A stretch of 64,000 nt of DNA from Bradyrhizobium sp. Arg816 (GTDB lineage Bacteria > Pseudomonadota > Alphaproteobacteria > Rhizobiales > Xanthobacteraceae): positions 124,001 to 188,000 of the forward strand of contig NZ_JAPRAQ010000010.1 of assembly GCF_029989365.1 (NCBI RefSeq). The letters run 5' to 3'. Shown in pieces: positions 17,363 through 24,355 of the stretch; positions within the stretch are counted from its first letter, which is position 1; every line of letters begins with the position of its first letter. Both the position numbers and the translations under genes were made by a program. A model generated the notes under the pieces. It had not been told where the DNA came from. It saw only the letters and a list, made by a program, of their open reading frames with translations, and ran no database searches.

Positions 17363-17710
17363 ATGAAGCGCCTTCTACTTGCCTCTGCCATCCTGCTGCT
17401 GCCGGCGCAGGCTTTCGCATCCTCCTGCAACGTCTCGGAGTTTCCGCTGCTCGCCGAGGCGGGCGTGCAGGTTGCGCAAGCGCCGCCGCTCGTCGACCAG
17501 GCGCCGGTGACCACCTCGGGAACGTCCGCGCAGTCCTCAGCCTTTAGTGGTGACACGAAGATGGCCCGCTTCTGGTGCGACACGCAGTCCGCGGTGGCGG
17601 TCGGCGCCAATCCCACGGCCACCACGAACAACATGCCGCTGTCCGCCGGCGTCCCCGAATACTTCCGCGTGCAGCCAGGCCAGAAGGCCGCTTTCATCCT
17701 GAGGCCGTGA
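17363..17710 (+). CDS. Small exported phage protein
   Basis: A 115-residue protein with a clear signal peptide (MKRLLLASAILLLPAQAFAS) and two cysteines in the mature part, at SSCNVSEF and RFWCDTQSA. The latter half (GVPEYFRVQPGQKAAFILRP) looks like a compact beta-sandwich end, as in phage head or tail decoration proteins, but its export signal argues for a periplasmic or surface role. Function unknown. Its stop is separated by one base from the next ATG, so it is coupled to the SGNH protein gene. Confidence 0.6.
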   Translation: MKRLLLASAILLLPAQAFASSCNVSEFPLLAEAGVQVAQAPPLVDQAPVTTSGTSAQSSAFSGDTKMARFWCDTQSAVAVGANPTATTNNMPLSAGVPEYFRVQPGQKAAFILRP

Positions 17711-17711
17711 G

Positions 17712-19190
17712 ATGTCGTTCGGCGGTCAAGGCGCAGGCTTCGGCCATCAGGGTGTCGTTCCCCTTGGGGGAGCGGCAGCCCAGCCCATAGTTCTCCCGAT
17801 CACCGCGAACCTCGGCGCCTTCTATTCGGTCGTCCGGCTCTCCACGTGGACTGGCTCCTGTCTCCGCGTCCGCCGCGCCTCCGACAACACAGAGCAGGAC
17901 ATCGGCTTCCGAGGCAATGCTGTGGACAAGGCAGCGGCCGACGCTTTTGCCGCCGGCTCGCTCCTGTTCATCACGAAATGGTATGACCAGAGCGGCAACG
18001 GGTTGGATCTGGTCCAAGCGACACAAGCGAACCAGCCTTCGTTCGGCCAGCCTGGCGAGTGGCGCGGCATTCGCGGCATCAGCATCGATGGCGTCTCGAC
18101 CAGCACGACGGTGCAGAAGTGGCTTCAGAACGCCACGCTGACGGCGAACCGCAACGCCCTGACCGTCTATCAATTCCTCACGCCATCGTCCTATGGCAAC
18201 GACGTCCAGTATTCCTTCACAGACAGCGGCTTCACGACCGAATACGCCAAGGCCTATACGAACGCGGCGCCCTTCGGCGTGAACTACGGCTCGGCGGTGA
18301 ACACCTTGATGATCGGCCGGACCAACCCCGGCGTGATCAGCGTCTCGGTTTCGGGCTCAACCGGAATCATTGCACGCCACCACGGGGCCGAGTTCACCAA
18401 CGCCACGAACGCGGCCTCACAGGCCCTTGGCGGTCTCCAGATCGGCAAGTCTCTCGCCGGCTCGACCTTCAACGGCGATCACAACCTCTGGGCCTTTGCG
18501 TTCTATAACGCGACGCACACTTCCGCGAACATGCAGGCGATCGAGGCCGTCCTAAACGCCTCGTTCCAGCCGCCGAGCGGCTTCACGAAGCGCCTGATCT
18601 ATGGCGGATCGAGCCTGATCACTGGGGCGTTTACGACCCTGCTTCAGAACCCGGCTTACTTTGGCGGGTTCACCTACAGCTCGGACTGGGAGTTGTTCCA
18701 GACGGCCGTTCATGGTCGCACGCTGGTGCAGGAGTTCGGCCTCCGTGGCGATTTCGATACCCTGAAGGACGCCACCAAGTCCAAGGTGGTGATGGTCATC
18801 GACGCGCCGTCGAATGACATCGCTGTTGCAACATATGCCGATCAAGCCACGGCCATCGCCGCGGGACAGACCCTCTACACTGGAACGACGGTGCCGTTTC
18901 AGAACAATCTCAAGACCAATACCATCATCCCGATCGTGCCTACCTGCATTGCTCGCACCGGCTTCCAGTCCGGGACTGGCAACTTCAGGGAAGACGCGCG
19001 GCTTGCCTACAATGCCGCGGTGATTGCCGGCGGTGTCACGAACAGCCATGCGGTCTCGGATCGAGCTGCGGACGCTCGGCTCTCAAACCCGGCAGACACC
19101 ACGTATTTTGCTGCTGACGGCACGCATCTCACCAACCTGGGCACCAGCATTCTTGCCGCGATCGATCAGGCTAAGATTCTGGCGGCTTAG
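17712..19190 (+). CDS. Phage protein with arabinofuranosidase-B-like domain and SGNH esterase-like domain
   Basis: A 492-residue protein. Residues about 35-100 carry the signature of the alpha-L-arabinofuranosidase B catalytic/lectin-like fold: TGSCLRVRRASDNTEQDIGF, then TKWYDQSGNGLDL. This domain often occurs in phage tail and surface-binding proteins. The C-terminal part looks like an SGNH hydrolase: IYGGSSLITGAF (Ser block, with GGSS in place of GDS), DAPSNDIA (Asn block) and ADGTHLTNLG (Asp-x-x-His block). A plausible job is binding and de-esterifying host polysaccharide as a tail component. It ends the late gene run and overlaps the first leftward small gene by 20 bases. The changed Ser block leaves activity uncertain. 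Confidence 0.65.
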   Translation: MSFGGQGAGFGHQGVVPLGGAAAQPIVLPITANLGAFYSVVRLSTWTGSCLRVRRASDNTEQDIGFRGNAVDKAAADAFAAGSLLFITKWYDQSGNGLDLVQATQANQPSFGQPGEWRGIRGISIDGVSTSTTVQKWLQNATLTANRNALTVYQFLTPSSYGNDVQYSFTDSGFTTEYAKAYTNAAPFGVNYGSAVNTLMIGRTNPGVISVSVSGSTGIIARHHGAEFTNATNAASQALGGLQIGKSLAGSTFNGDHNLWAFAFYNATHTSANMQAIEAVLNASFQPPSGFTKRLIYGGSSLITGAFTTLLQNPAYFGGFTYSSDWELFQTAVHGRTLVQEFGLRGDFDTLKDATKSKVVMVIDAPSNDIAVATYADQATAIAAGQTLYTGTTVPFQNNLKTNTIIPIVPTCIARTGFQSGTGNFREDARLAYNAAVIAGGVTNSHAVSDRAADARLSNPADTTYFAADGTHLTNLGTSILAAIDQAKILAA

Positions 19191-19365
19191 CCTTCCTCGC
19201 GAACTCCTGCGCCTGCTTCTTGGCGGTCTCCTGGTCGACCTGCTCGGGGCGTAGACGGCGAGAGGGGATATCGTCCCAATAGAAATAGGTGCTTCCTGAG
19301 GGCGTCCGGACCTCAAAGCTGCCGGTGTCGGGCACGATCGAATGGCGGATGATGCGGACAGTCAT
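19171..19365 (-). CDS. Small conserved-looking phage protein, last gene of the leftward array
   Basis: A 64-residue protein beginning MTVRIIRHSIVPDTGSFEV with a conserved-looking aromatic patch (TYFYWDDIPSRRLRPEQ) and a basic helical C-terminus. Its 3' end overlaps the end of the rightward SGNH gene by 20 bases, so the two transcripts converge. Function unknown. Confidence 0.6.
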   Translation of the reverse strand: MTVRIIRHSIVPDTGSFEVRTPSGSTYFYWDDIPSRRLRPEQVDQETAKKQAQEFARKAKPPES

Positions 19366-19373
19366 TCGTTTCC

Positions 19374-19574
19374 TCAGGGAGTGAGCGGGGCTGGCCCTTC
19401 AATGTGGACCAAGCATCCAGATCGCCCAACGAGCGTGTGGGCATGATCGCGGGCGCTTTGTTCGTCCGCAAATCGTTCCCGCGAAACCTCTTCGCCGCCC
19501 CAGGTCCGAACTACCGACCAGCACAGACCGTCCGGCCTATTTGACGGGTCAACCTTCGTAAACATGCTTTTCAC
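19374..19574 (-). CDS. Small phage protein of unknown function
   Basis: A 66-residue reading frame with a GTG at 19574 that overlaps the preceding stop (GTGA); an in-frame ATG at 19565 is the alternative. The product (VDPSNRPDGLCWSVVRTWGG ... RDHAHTLVG) has mixed helix and strand and no motif I recognise. The overlap with the gene before it indicates coupled translation in the leftward array. Confidence 0.55.
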   Translation of the reverse strand: MKSMFTKVDPSNRPDGLCWSVVRTWGGEEVSRERFADEQSARDHAHTLVGRSGCLVHIEGPAPLTP

Positions 19575-19585
19575 CCATGGCTTAT
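19571..19585 (-). repeat. 15-base direct repeat ATAAGCCATGGGTGA, copy A
   Basis: Read on the minus strand, this copy forms the last codons and TGA of the 68-residue gene and supplies the GTG start of the next. An identical copy is 199 bases upstream at 19770-19784. Confidence 0.8.
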
Positions 19586-19777
19586 CTCAGGGGGGCGTCG
19601 AGGTGGCGTGAACATTGCCTCCATCTCTCTGAAAAGCCACTCTCGGCCGCGTTCTCGTTCGCCGTCGATAAGGCGGTCAATTGTCTCTACGGGCCAGTTC
19701 TCGGGGCAGTTAGGCATCAGCCCCATCATCCGGGCCATTCGCTCGCGTTCTTCGTTCTTGGTCACCTTGTCACCCAT
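19571..19777 (-). CDS. Small charged helical phage protein
   Basis: A 68-residue, strongly charged protein (MGDKVTKNEERERMARMMGL ... ERGREWLFREMEAMFTPPRR). Its first and last codons both lie in copies of the same 15-base sequence (see the repeats at 19571 and 19770). ATG follows the previous short ORF's TAA by three bases; its TGA overlaps the next GTG. Function unknown. Confidence 0.6.
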   Translation of the reverse strand: MGDKVTKNEERERMARMMGLMPNCPENWPVETIDRLIDGERERGREWLFREMEAMFTPPRRPPEISHG

Positions 19778-19784
19778 GGCTTAT
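19770..19784 (-). repeat. 15-base direct repeat ATAAGCCATGGGTGA, copy B
   Basis: Identical to copy A. Here the same bases carry the TAA of the short 39-residue ORF and the ATG start of the 68-residue gene, so one sequence serves as a gene junction in two frames. Confidence 0.8.
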
Positions 19785-19900
19785 GTTCGCCGTTCCCAGC
19801 CGTGCGAGGCCCATAGTTGGTGACAAGCCATGTTTCGGCTGTCCACCATTGCCCAGCTCAGTAACGTTCGCCAGCCGTAAATTTTGAAGTATCGTTTCAT
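19781..19900 (-). CDS. 39-residue tryptophan-rich small protein
   Basis: A short ORF reading MKRYFKIYGWRTLLSWAMVD and ending HQLWASHGWERRT, stop TAA three bases before the next ATG. Five Trp and several basic residues in a short helix suggest a peptide with a membrane- or nucleic-acid-facing surface. A longer overlapping frame (19770-19979) covers the same bases with a less protein-like composition; I favour this one because its ends fit the tight spacing of the array. Start-site support is weak. Confidence 0.45.
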   Translation of the reverse strand: MKRYFKIYGWRTLLSWAMVDSRNMACHQLWASHGWERRT

Positions 19901-19918
19901 TGCGCGTTCTCATTCTGC

Positions 19919-20158
19919 TCATGTGCGGCGGGCTATTTGCCGCCGATTGTACCGAATTCGGCGGCACTCGTCGGAGCACGTCTTCCTTGCCGAGGGGCTG
20001 TAGAACTCATCGCCGCACTGCTTGCATTTGCGGATGCGAGGCAGCGCAGTCTCAAGGTGGAAGATGCTGCCTGTATTGCTCGCTGCGATGATTCCGTACT
20101 TGGTCAACAGATGATCAAGCCGGATCAGTTCGTCACGCATCGCCATTTCGCACACCAT
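19919..20158 (-). CDS. Small zinc-ribbon phage protein
   Basis: About 75-79 residues. The C-terminal half carries CKQCGDEFYSPSARKTCSDE followed by C, a Cys-x2-Cys / Cys-x3-Cys zinc-binding pattern, with a basic tail (RRIRYNRRQIARR) suited to nucleic-acid binding. ATG candidates at 20158, 20146 and 20140 all overlap the end of the upstream gene by 8 to 26 bases, so the exact start is open. Possibly a small regulator or anti-host factor. Confidence 0.6.
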   Translation of the reverse strand: MVCEMAMRDELIRLDHLLTKYGIIAASNTGSIFHLETALPRIRKCKQCGDEFYSPSARKTCSDECRRIRYNRRQIARRT

Positions 20159-20342
20159 TCGACTGAGTCGCCCTGCGGGCGCTCAGGTCCCGGTCGGCTG
20201 CATCCAGTTCATGCCAGGCGCGATTGGCGGCATACATCGTGGGCAGGTCGCCGACCGACCTCGCGTAGGTCGAGAGTTGGCTAAGGCTGATCTTGGCCTT
20301 TGTGAGTTGGTCGTCCAGGTCGCCGGTTTGCATGGTTCTCAT
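20133..20342 (-). CDS. Small helical phage protein
   Basis: About 69 residues, MRTMQTGDLDDQLTKAKISL followed by SQLSTYARSVGDL and a charged C-terminus. The frame extends further upstream, but that part overlaps the previous gene, so I chose the ATG at 20342 (or 20333) after that gene's TGA at 20348. Helical with no known motif; function unknown. Confidence 0.5.
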   Translation of the reverse strand: MRTMQTGDLDDQLTKAKISLSQLSTYARSVGDLPTMYAANRAWHELDAADRDLSARRATQSNGVRNGDA

Positions 20343-20347
20343 CTCTT

Positions 20348-20569
20348 TCAGGTACGGGGGGCTGGCGGGCACGGCATCCAGAACTTGGGCTTGATGAACG
20401 GCCCCTCCCAAGTCCCGCCGGTCAAACAAAACGCTTGGTCGATCTCGTCCCAATTGGCCGTATGCCATCCCTCCGTGAAGAAGGAGACGAGCTTCGTATT
20501 CTTGGGTTTGCCCCAAACCAAAATCTTTTGCCCCTTTGGCGCTGTCTTTCCCGGTCTCGGCTTGCTCAT
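20348..20569 (-). CDS. Small phage protein of unknown function
   Basis: A 73-residue basic protein (MSKPRPGKTAPKGQKILVWG ... NWDEIDQAFCLTGG ... PFIKPKFWMPCPPAP). AAGGAAC lies six bases before the ATG, a good ribosome site of the same form as for the gene at 20771. The beta/turn-rich aromatic content suggests a small folded domain. No family recognised. Confidence 0.65.
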   Translation of the reverse strand: MSKPRPGKTAPKGQKILVWGKPKNTKLVSFFTEGWHTANWDEIDQAFCLTGGTWEGPFIKPKFWMPCPPAPRT

Positions 20570-20582
20570 CTTCGGTTCCTTG

Positions 20583-20771
20583 TCAGGTGCTAGGGGCTAG
20601 TTCGCGGGCGATCACGAGAGCACATTCGATCATCCCGAGTGTCCCAAGATACTGTTTGTTCTTGAGGACGGCCTGAGCAATCAACCTGTCCATCTCCGTG
20701 ACCTTTGACGCGAGGTTTTGGGTGGATAGGTCGTACACCTCGCCCTCACGCTCGTAAGCTTCATTGCTCAT
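20583..20771 (-). CDS. Small acidic helical phage protein
   Basis: A 62-residue protein (MSNEAYEREGEVYDLSTQNL, then a helix through ECALVIARELAP). GGAAGGAAC precedes the ATG at normal spacing. Function unknown; it starts 28 bases after the zinc-ribbon gene ends. Confidence 0.6.
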   Translation of the reverse strand: MSNEAYEREGEVYDLSTQNLASKVTEMDRLIAQAVLKNKQYLGTLGMIECALVIARELAPST

Positions 20772-20798
20772 TGCCGGTTCCTTCCAATGTGAGCGGGC

Positions 20799-21251
20799 CT
20801 AAAAGTCGCCACCCATCGGGCAGCCGCCGCGCATAACGGGAGCGGCGCACTGGCCGCCGTTTTCGAACATCTGCTTGCATGACGGGCACTCGGTGAGGAG
20901 ACCACACGGCTTCGTCTCGACCTCCACCACGCACTCGCCGTTGCACGCCGGACACGGCCCGTTGTCGATCTCATCGGGGCCGCCGTTGCTCGTGTAGATG
21001 CGCCCCTCGGTTTGGCAGACCTCGCAATTGATAAAGCGAATGCCGCAGTGCTCAAGAACGCGCCGTGCCTGCGAGGTGCAATCCAAGATGTCTTGTGCCG
21101 TGAACCCGGCCAACTGCATTAGACGCGTAGTCGCGGCCATTTGGGATTGGAGCGCTCCGCATAGCTCTGCCTCGCGCGTTGCTGGACAAGCCTGTTCTAA
21201 GCAGGGATAGAGCAAAGGAAGACGTTGGCCGCAGCTATTGCACTTGCTCAT
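20799..21251 (-). CDS. Cysteine-rich zinc-ribbon phage protein
   Basis: A 150-residue protein with many Cys pairs: CNSCGQ at the N-terminus, CEVCQTEGRIY, then CPACNGECVVE, and a C-terminal CPSCKQM. The Cys-x2-Cys knuckles resemble zinc ribbons or a DnaJ-like zinc domain, indicating metal-stabilised folding and perhaps nucleic-acid or protein binding. The middle (LMQLAGFTAQDILDCTSQAR) is helical. AAAGG precedes the ATG. It is the largest of the leftward small genes. Confidence 0.65.
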   Translation of the reverse strand: MSKCNSCGQRLPLLYPCLEQACPATREAELCGALQSQMAATTRLMQLAGFTAQDILDCTSQARRVLEHCGIRFINCEVCQTEGRIYTSNGGPDEIDNGPCPACNGECVVEVETKPCGLLTECPSCKQMFENGGQCAAPVMRGGCPMGGDF

Positions 21252-21301
21252 TGGTGAACCTTTTTCACAGTCAGCGAACGTTTTTCAGGCGGATGCACTT
21301 C

Positions 21302-21607
21302 CTATAGGTACGACGCGCTGCCGGTTATCTCGACAAGTTGGCCGTCAGTGAACTTGGCGTCGTACTCGTGCCACTCGCCGTCCTCCAGGCCGTAGAAATT
21401 CAGGATGCCGTGGAAGTTGGTGTCGATCTCGCCATAGGCTGTGCCGGGCGGGTCGATGTCGTATTTCGGCCGCCGGCGGATCAGACGGCCATCGGCGCGA
21501 ATGGTGTAGGTCTCCAGATATGGATCTTCGAAGTCCTTGGTCTGGAGTTCACCCTTCCAGCCATCCGGCAGCGGCAACTCGCACTTCACGTAGTCGAACA
21601 TTCCCAT
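21302..21607 (-). CDS. Small phage protein of unknown function
   Basis: A 101-residue protein starting MGMFDYVKCELPLPDGWKGE, beta-rich and acidic, with conserved-looking aromatic turns (ILNFYGLEDGEWHEYDAKFT). Proteins opening MGMFDYV are common in phage and prophage small-gene arrays and are generally uncharacterised. AAGGGGAAAG gives a good ribosome site before the ATG. Confidence 0.7.
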   Translation of the reverse strand: MGMFDYVKCELPLPDGWKGELQTKDFEDPYLETYTIRADGRLIRRRPKYDIDPPGTAYGEIDTNFHGILNFYGLEDGEWHEYDAKFTDGQLVEITGSASYL

Positions 21608-21651
21608 CTGCTTTCCCCTTCAGGACTGTGGACACATTCCAGATGCGGGTG

Positions 21652-21903
21652 TCAGGCGGCAGTTTCTTTGGCGCGCCTGGCCCGAACGCCGACTTCAGTT
21701 GCGATCTCCACAAGCAGGTATTGCGCGGCCGCATATAGCGACCAGCCGCAGTTGATCTGCGTGCAGGCGCAGCAGGCGTCCCGCAGTTCCATAAGCTCAT
21801 CATCGGTCGACTCCCTGATGAACAGGGCCATATTCTCGAAGTGCTCGGAATGGGGAGTCAGGACCCGTCTCTGATCCTTGGTCAGCCATCGCTTCTCAGT
21901 CAT
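21652..21903 (-). CDS. Small phage protein of unknown function
   Basis: An 83-residue protein (MTEKRWLTKDQRRVLTPHSE, then an acidic helix DDELMELRDACCACTQINCG, then a basic C-terminus). The CCACTQINC cluster could bind a metal but is not a recognised motif. CCGGAG precedes the ATG by about nine bases. Confidence 0.6.
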   Translation of the reverse strand: MTEKRWLTKDQRRVLTPHSEHFENMALFIRESTDDELMELRDACCACTQINCGWSLYAAAQYLLVEIATEVGVRARRAKETAA

Positions 21904-21931
21904 CGTCTCATCTCCGGTTTAGTGCGGTGTT

Positions 21932-22015
21932 TCAGTTGCGCGACGGTGAGCCGCCCACGAGGTAGCCGACGTAGAATGCGGCGATGATCGATGCGGCCCA
22001 GAACAGCTCCATCAT
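21932..22015 (-). CDS. 27-residue single-TM small protein
   Basis: A short ORF, MMELFWAASIIAAFYVGYLV followed by GGSPSRN, forming one membrane helix. Its ATG overlaps the stop of the preceding gene (ATGA), the coupling seen repeatedly in this array, which is the main support for it being real. Could be a small inner-membrane effector; role unknown. Confidence 0.5.
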   Translation of the reverse strand: MMELFWAASIIAAFYVGYLVGGSPSRN

Positions 22016-22380
22016 CCCCCCACCTCGCTCTTGGCCTCGACGGGAGGGGCGGGGAGGGGGAGCCATTCGGTCGGCTCGAACATCCAGCGGTTGCCGTTGG
22101 GATATTCGAGAAACACCCAATGATAACCATGGGCCCAGCACACATAGGCGACGCCCTCTGGCGAATAGCCGATGATCGGGGTGCCGTCCTTGGGCGCGGT
22201 CGCTATCGGCTGCCGCACCTGCATTGCCTGGATGGCGGCGCGGGCAAAGCTCTCGATGAGTTGCCAAGCTCCTGTTGCGTGGTCAATTCCATCCGGCTCC
22301 TTCCGCTGGGTCCGCTCAGGGAATTGCTTTTCCCGCATCCGCCAGATGGCTAGCGCCACCCGCTCCACCAGCTCGCTCAC
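22012..22380 (-). CDS. Small phage protein of unknown function
   Basis: A 122-residue protein with a GTG start overlapping the previous stop (GTGA). The N-terminus is helical (MSELVERVALAIWRMREKQF); the middle has PIATAPKDGTPIIGYSPEGV and the aromatic CWAHGYHWVFLEYPNG, a pattern common in short phage proteins often annotated DUF551-like. Function unknown. Confidence 0.65.
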   Translation of the reverse strand: MSELVERVALAIWRMREKQFPERTQRKEPDGIDHATGAWQLIESFARAAIQAMQVRQPIATAPKDGTPIIGYSPEGVAYVCWAHGYHWVFLEYPNGNRWMFEPTEWLPLPAPPVEAKSEVGG

Positions 22381-22655
22381 AGCGTCACCTCCCGGTTGGC
22401 GGCCACCCGGTAGCGGGGCTTGGGAGGGTCCACGATGGCGGTCTGCCGGGCGAGGTTGGCCGGCGGCGCCCCGTCCTTGTGGTGCCGCATCAGTAGCTCA
22501 ATCGCCATCCGCTTGGTCGCGTCTTTGACGCGGCGGGATCGGCAGTCGAGTTCGTAGAACAGCCCGCGAACATTGTGCGTCAGTTTTGCACCACTTTGTG
22601 TGCATGTTCGCTCATCGTTCATGCATTCGCTTGCACCCTGTCGTGAATCTGTCAT
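22377..22655 (-). CDS. First gene of the leftward phage array, unknown function
   Basis: A 92-residue protein; AAGGGA lies seven bases before the ATG. The N-terminus (MTDSRQGASECMNDERTCTQ) is polar and the remainder basic with a helix (RVKDATKRMAIELLMRHHKD). Only 32 bases separate its ATG from the divergent host gene start at 22688, so its promoter must lie in that gap or inside host sequence. Function unknown; probably the last phage gene before the right attachment site. Confidence 0.6.
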   Translation of the reverse strand: MTDSRQGASECMNDERTCTQSGAKLTHNVRGLFYELDCRSRRVKDATKRMAIELLMRHHKDGAPPANLARQTAIVDPPKPRYRVAANREVTL

Positions 22656-22687
22656 GTGTTAGTCCCTTGAAAGTAAGGAGAATTTCG

Positions 22688-23332
22688 TTGCTTGGTTGGT
22701 TTCGCGCTTTCCTTCCCAAGGAAGAACGGTTCTTCGACCTGTTCGACCGCCATGCACAGACCGTGATCCAGGGCTCGATCGCGCTCCAGGGCATGCTCAA
22801 CGGGGGCGAGGAGACGCCGGTCTACTGCCAGCGCGTCAACCAGTTCGAGAACGACGCCGACAACATCACCCGTGAGGTGCTGACGGCTGTGCGCCGCACC
22901 TTCATCACCCCCTTCGACCGTGGCGACATCAAAAATCTCATCACCTCGATGGACGACGCCATCGACCAGATGCAGCAGACGGCCAAGGCCGTGATGCTAT
23001 TCGAGGTCCGCACCTTCGAGCCGCCGATGCGGGAGATTGGCGGGCTGCTGATCGAATGCGCCAATCTCGTGGGACGCGCGTTGCCGCTGATGCAGTCGAT
23101 CGGCCCGAACGTCGCGATGCTGACCGCGATCACGGAAGAGCTGGGCAAGCTGGAGGGCCGGGTCGACGATCTCCATGACATCGGGCTGAAGGAGCTGTTT
23201 CTCAAGCACCGCGATGGCAGCGCGATGGATTTCATCGTCGGCGTCGAGATCTATGACCATCTCGAAAAGGTGGCCGACCGTTTCGACGACGTCGCGAACG
23301 AGATCAACAGCATCGTCATCGAGCAGGTTTAG
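22688..23332 (+). CDS. DUF47 / PhoU-like phosphate transport regulator
   Basis: A 214-residue helical-bundle protein of the DUF47 family that accompanies PiT phosphate transporters. The start is a TTG at 22688, seven bases after AAGGAG, giving LGWFRAFLPKEERFFDLFDR, the usual N-terminus of the family; the longer frame upstream runs into phage DNA and is not plausible. Metal-binding-type acidic helices such as DVGRGDIKNL-like FDRGDIKNLITSMDDAID are present. It precedes the transporter gene by 15 bases. With the prophage ending about 30 bases upstream, its native promoter may have been displaced. Confidence 0.85.
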   Translation: MLGWFRAFLPKEERFFDLFDRHAQTVIQGSIALQGMLNGGEETPVYCQRVNQFENDADNITREVLTAVRRTFITPFDRGDIKNLITSMDDAIDQMQQTAKAVMLFEVRTFEPPMREIGGLLIECANLVGRALPLMQSIGPNVAMLTAITEELGKLEGRVDDLHDIGLKELFLKHRDGSAMDFIVGVEIYDHLEKVADRFDDVANEINSIVIEQV

Positions 23333-23347
23333 GGCAGGGGTCGCGCC

Positions 23348-24355
23348 GTGGATGCTGCGCTCGGACTTCCTGTCCTCGTCGGCTTGATCGCCGTCGCGCT
23401 GCTGTTCGATTTCCTGAACGGCCTGCACGACGCCGCCAATTCGATCGCGACCATCGTGTCCACCCGCGTGCTGCGGCCGCAATTCGCGGTGTTGTGGGCC
23501 GCATTCTTCAATTTCATCGCCTTCATGGTGTTCGGGCTGCATGTTGCCCAGACCATCGGCACCGGCATCATCGATCCCGCGGTGGTCGATGCCCAGGTGA
23601 TCTTCGCGGCCCTGGTCGGTGCGATCGTCTGGAACCTCGTGACCTGGGGGCTCGGCATCCCGTCCTCCTCCTCGCATGCGCTGATCGGCGGCCTCGTCGG
23701 CGGCGGCATGGCCAAGGCTGGGATCTCGGCGGCGGTGTGGAGTGGTCTGTCCAAGGCGGTGCTTGCGATCGTGCTGTCGCCGCTGGTGGGTTTCCTGCTC
23801 GCGATGATGCTGGTCGCGATCGTGTCCTGGCTCTCGGTGCGCTCGACGCCGTTCGCGGTCGATCGCGCTTTCCGTATCCTGCAATTCGCTTCCGCCTCGC
23901 TCTATTCGCTCGGTCATGGCGGCAATGACGCCCAGAAGACCATGGGCATCATCGCCGTGCTGCTGTATTCGCAGGGGCATCTCGGCGGCGAATTCTCGGT
24001 GCCGTTCTGGGTGGTGCTGTCCTGCCAGGCTGCGATGGCGCTGGGCACGCTGATGGGCGGCTGGCGCATCGTCCGCACCATGGGCCTGCGCATCACCAAG
24101 CTGACGCCGATGCAGGGCTTTTGCGCCGAGACCGGCGGCGCCGCGACGCTGTTCATGGCGACCTTCCTCGGCGTTCCCGTCTCGACCACCCACACCATTA
24201 CCGGCGCGATCGTGGGCGTCGGTGCGGCCCGCCGCGTCTCGGCGGTGCGTTGGAACGTCGCGAGCTCGATCGTCTATGCCTGGGTGATCACGATCCCGGC
24301 CTCGGCCATTGTCGCGGCGCTGACCTGGTGGGCGGTCCAGATTTTCGTCAGGTGA
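23348..24355 (+). CDS. pit: PiT-family low-affinity inorganic phosphate transporter
   Basis: A 335-residue polytopic membrane protein from a GTG start. The two family signature blocks are present: FDFLNGLHDAANSIATIVST near the N-terminus and SLGHGGNDAQKTMGI in the second half, with GIPSSSSHALIGGLVGGG and VPVSTTHTITGAIVG as the paired re-entrant segments. Length is that of the short bacterial PiT type. It imports metal-phosphate driven by the proton gradient and works with the DUF47 protein just upstream. It overlaps the convergent exporter gene by eight bases. Confidence 0.9.
   Translation: MDAALGLPVLVGLIAVALLFDFLNGLHDAANSIATIVSTRVLRPQFAVLWAAFFNFIAFMVFGLHVAQTIGTGIIDPAVVDAQVIFAALVGAIVWNLVTWGLGIPSSSSHALIGGLVGGGMAKAGISAAVWSGLSKAVLAIVLSPLVGFLLAMMLVAIVSWLSVRSTPFAVDRAFRILQFASASLYSLGHGGNDAQKTMGIIAVLLYSQGHLGGEFSVPFWVVLSCQAAMALGTLMGGWRIVRTMGLRITKLTPMQGFCAETGGAATLFMATFLGVPVSTTHTITGAIVGVGAARRVSAVRWNVASSIVYAWVITIPASAIVAALTWWAVQIFVR

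Noticed and set aside
19770..19979. A 69-codon minus-strand frame
   Set aside because: It overlaps the zinc-ribbon gene by 61 bases and is less protein-like than the 39-codon ORF in the same place, although I cannot fully exclude it.
1..22655. A complete prophage
   Set aside because: No integrase, repressor, terminase, portal, capsid or attachment repeat is visible in the window; only the right-hand part can be claimed.
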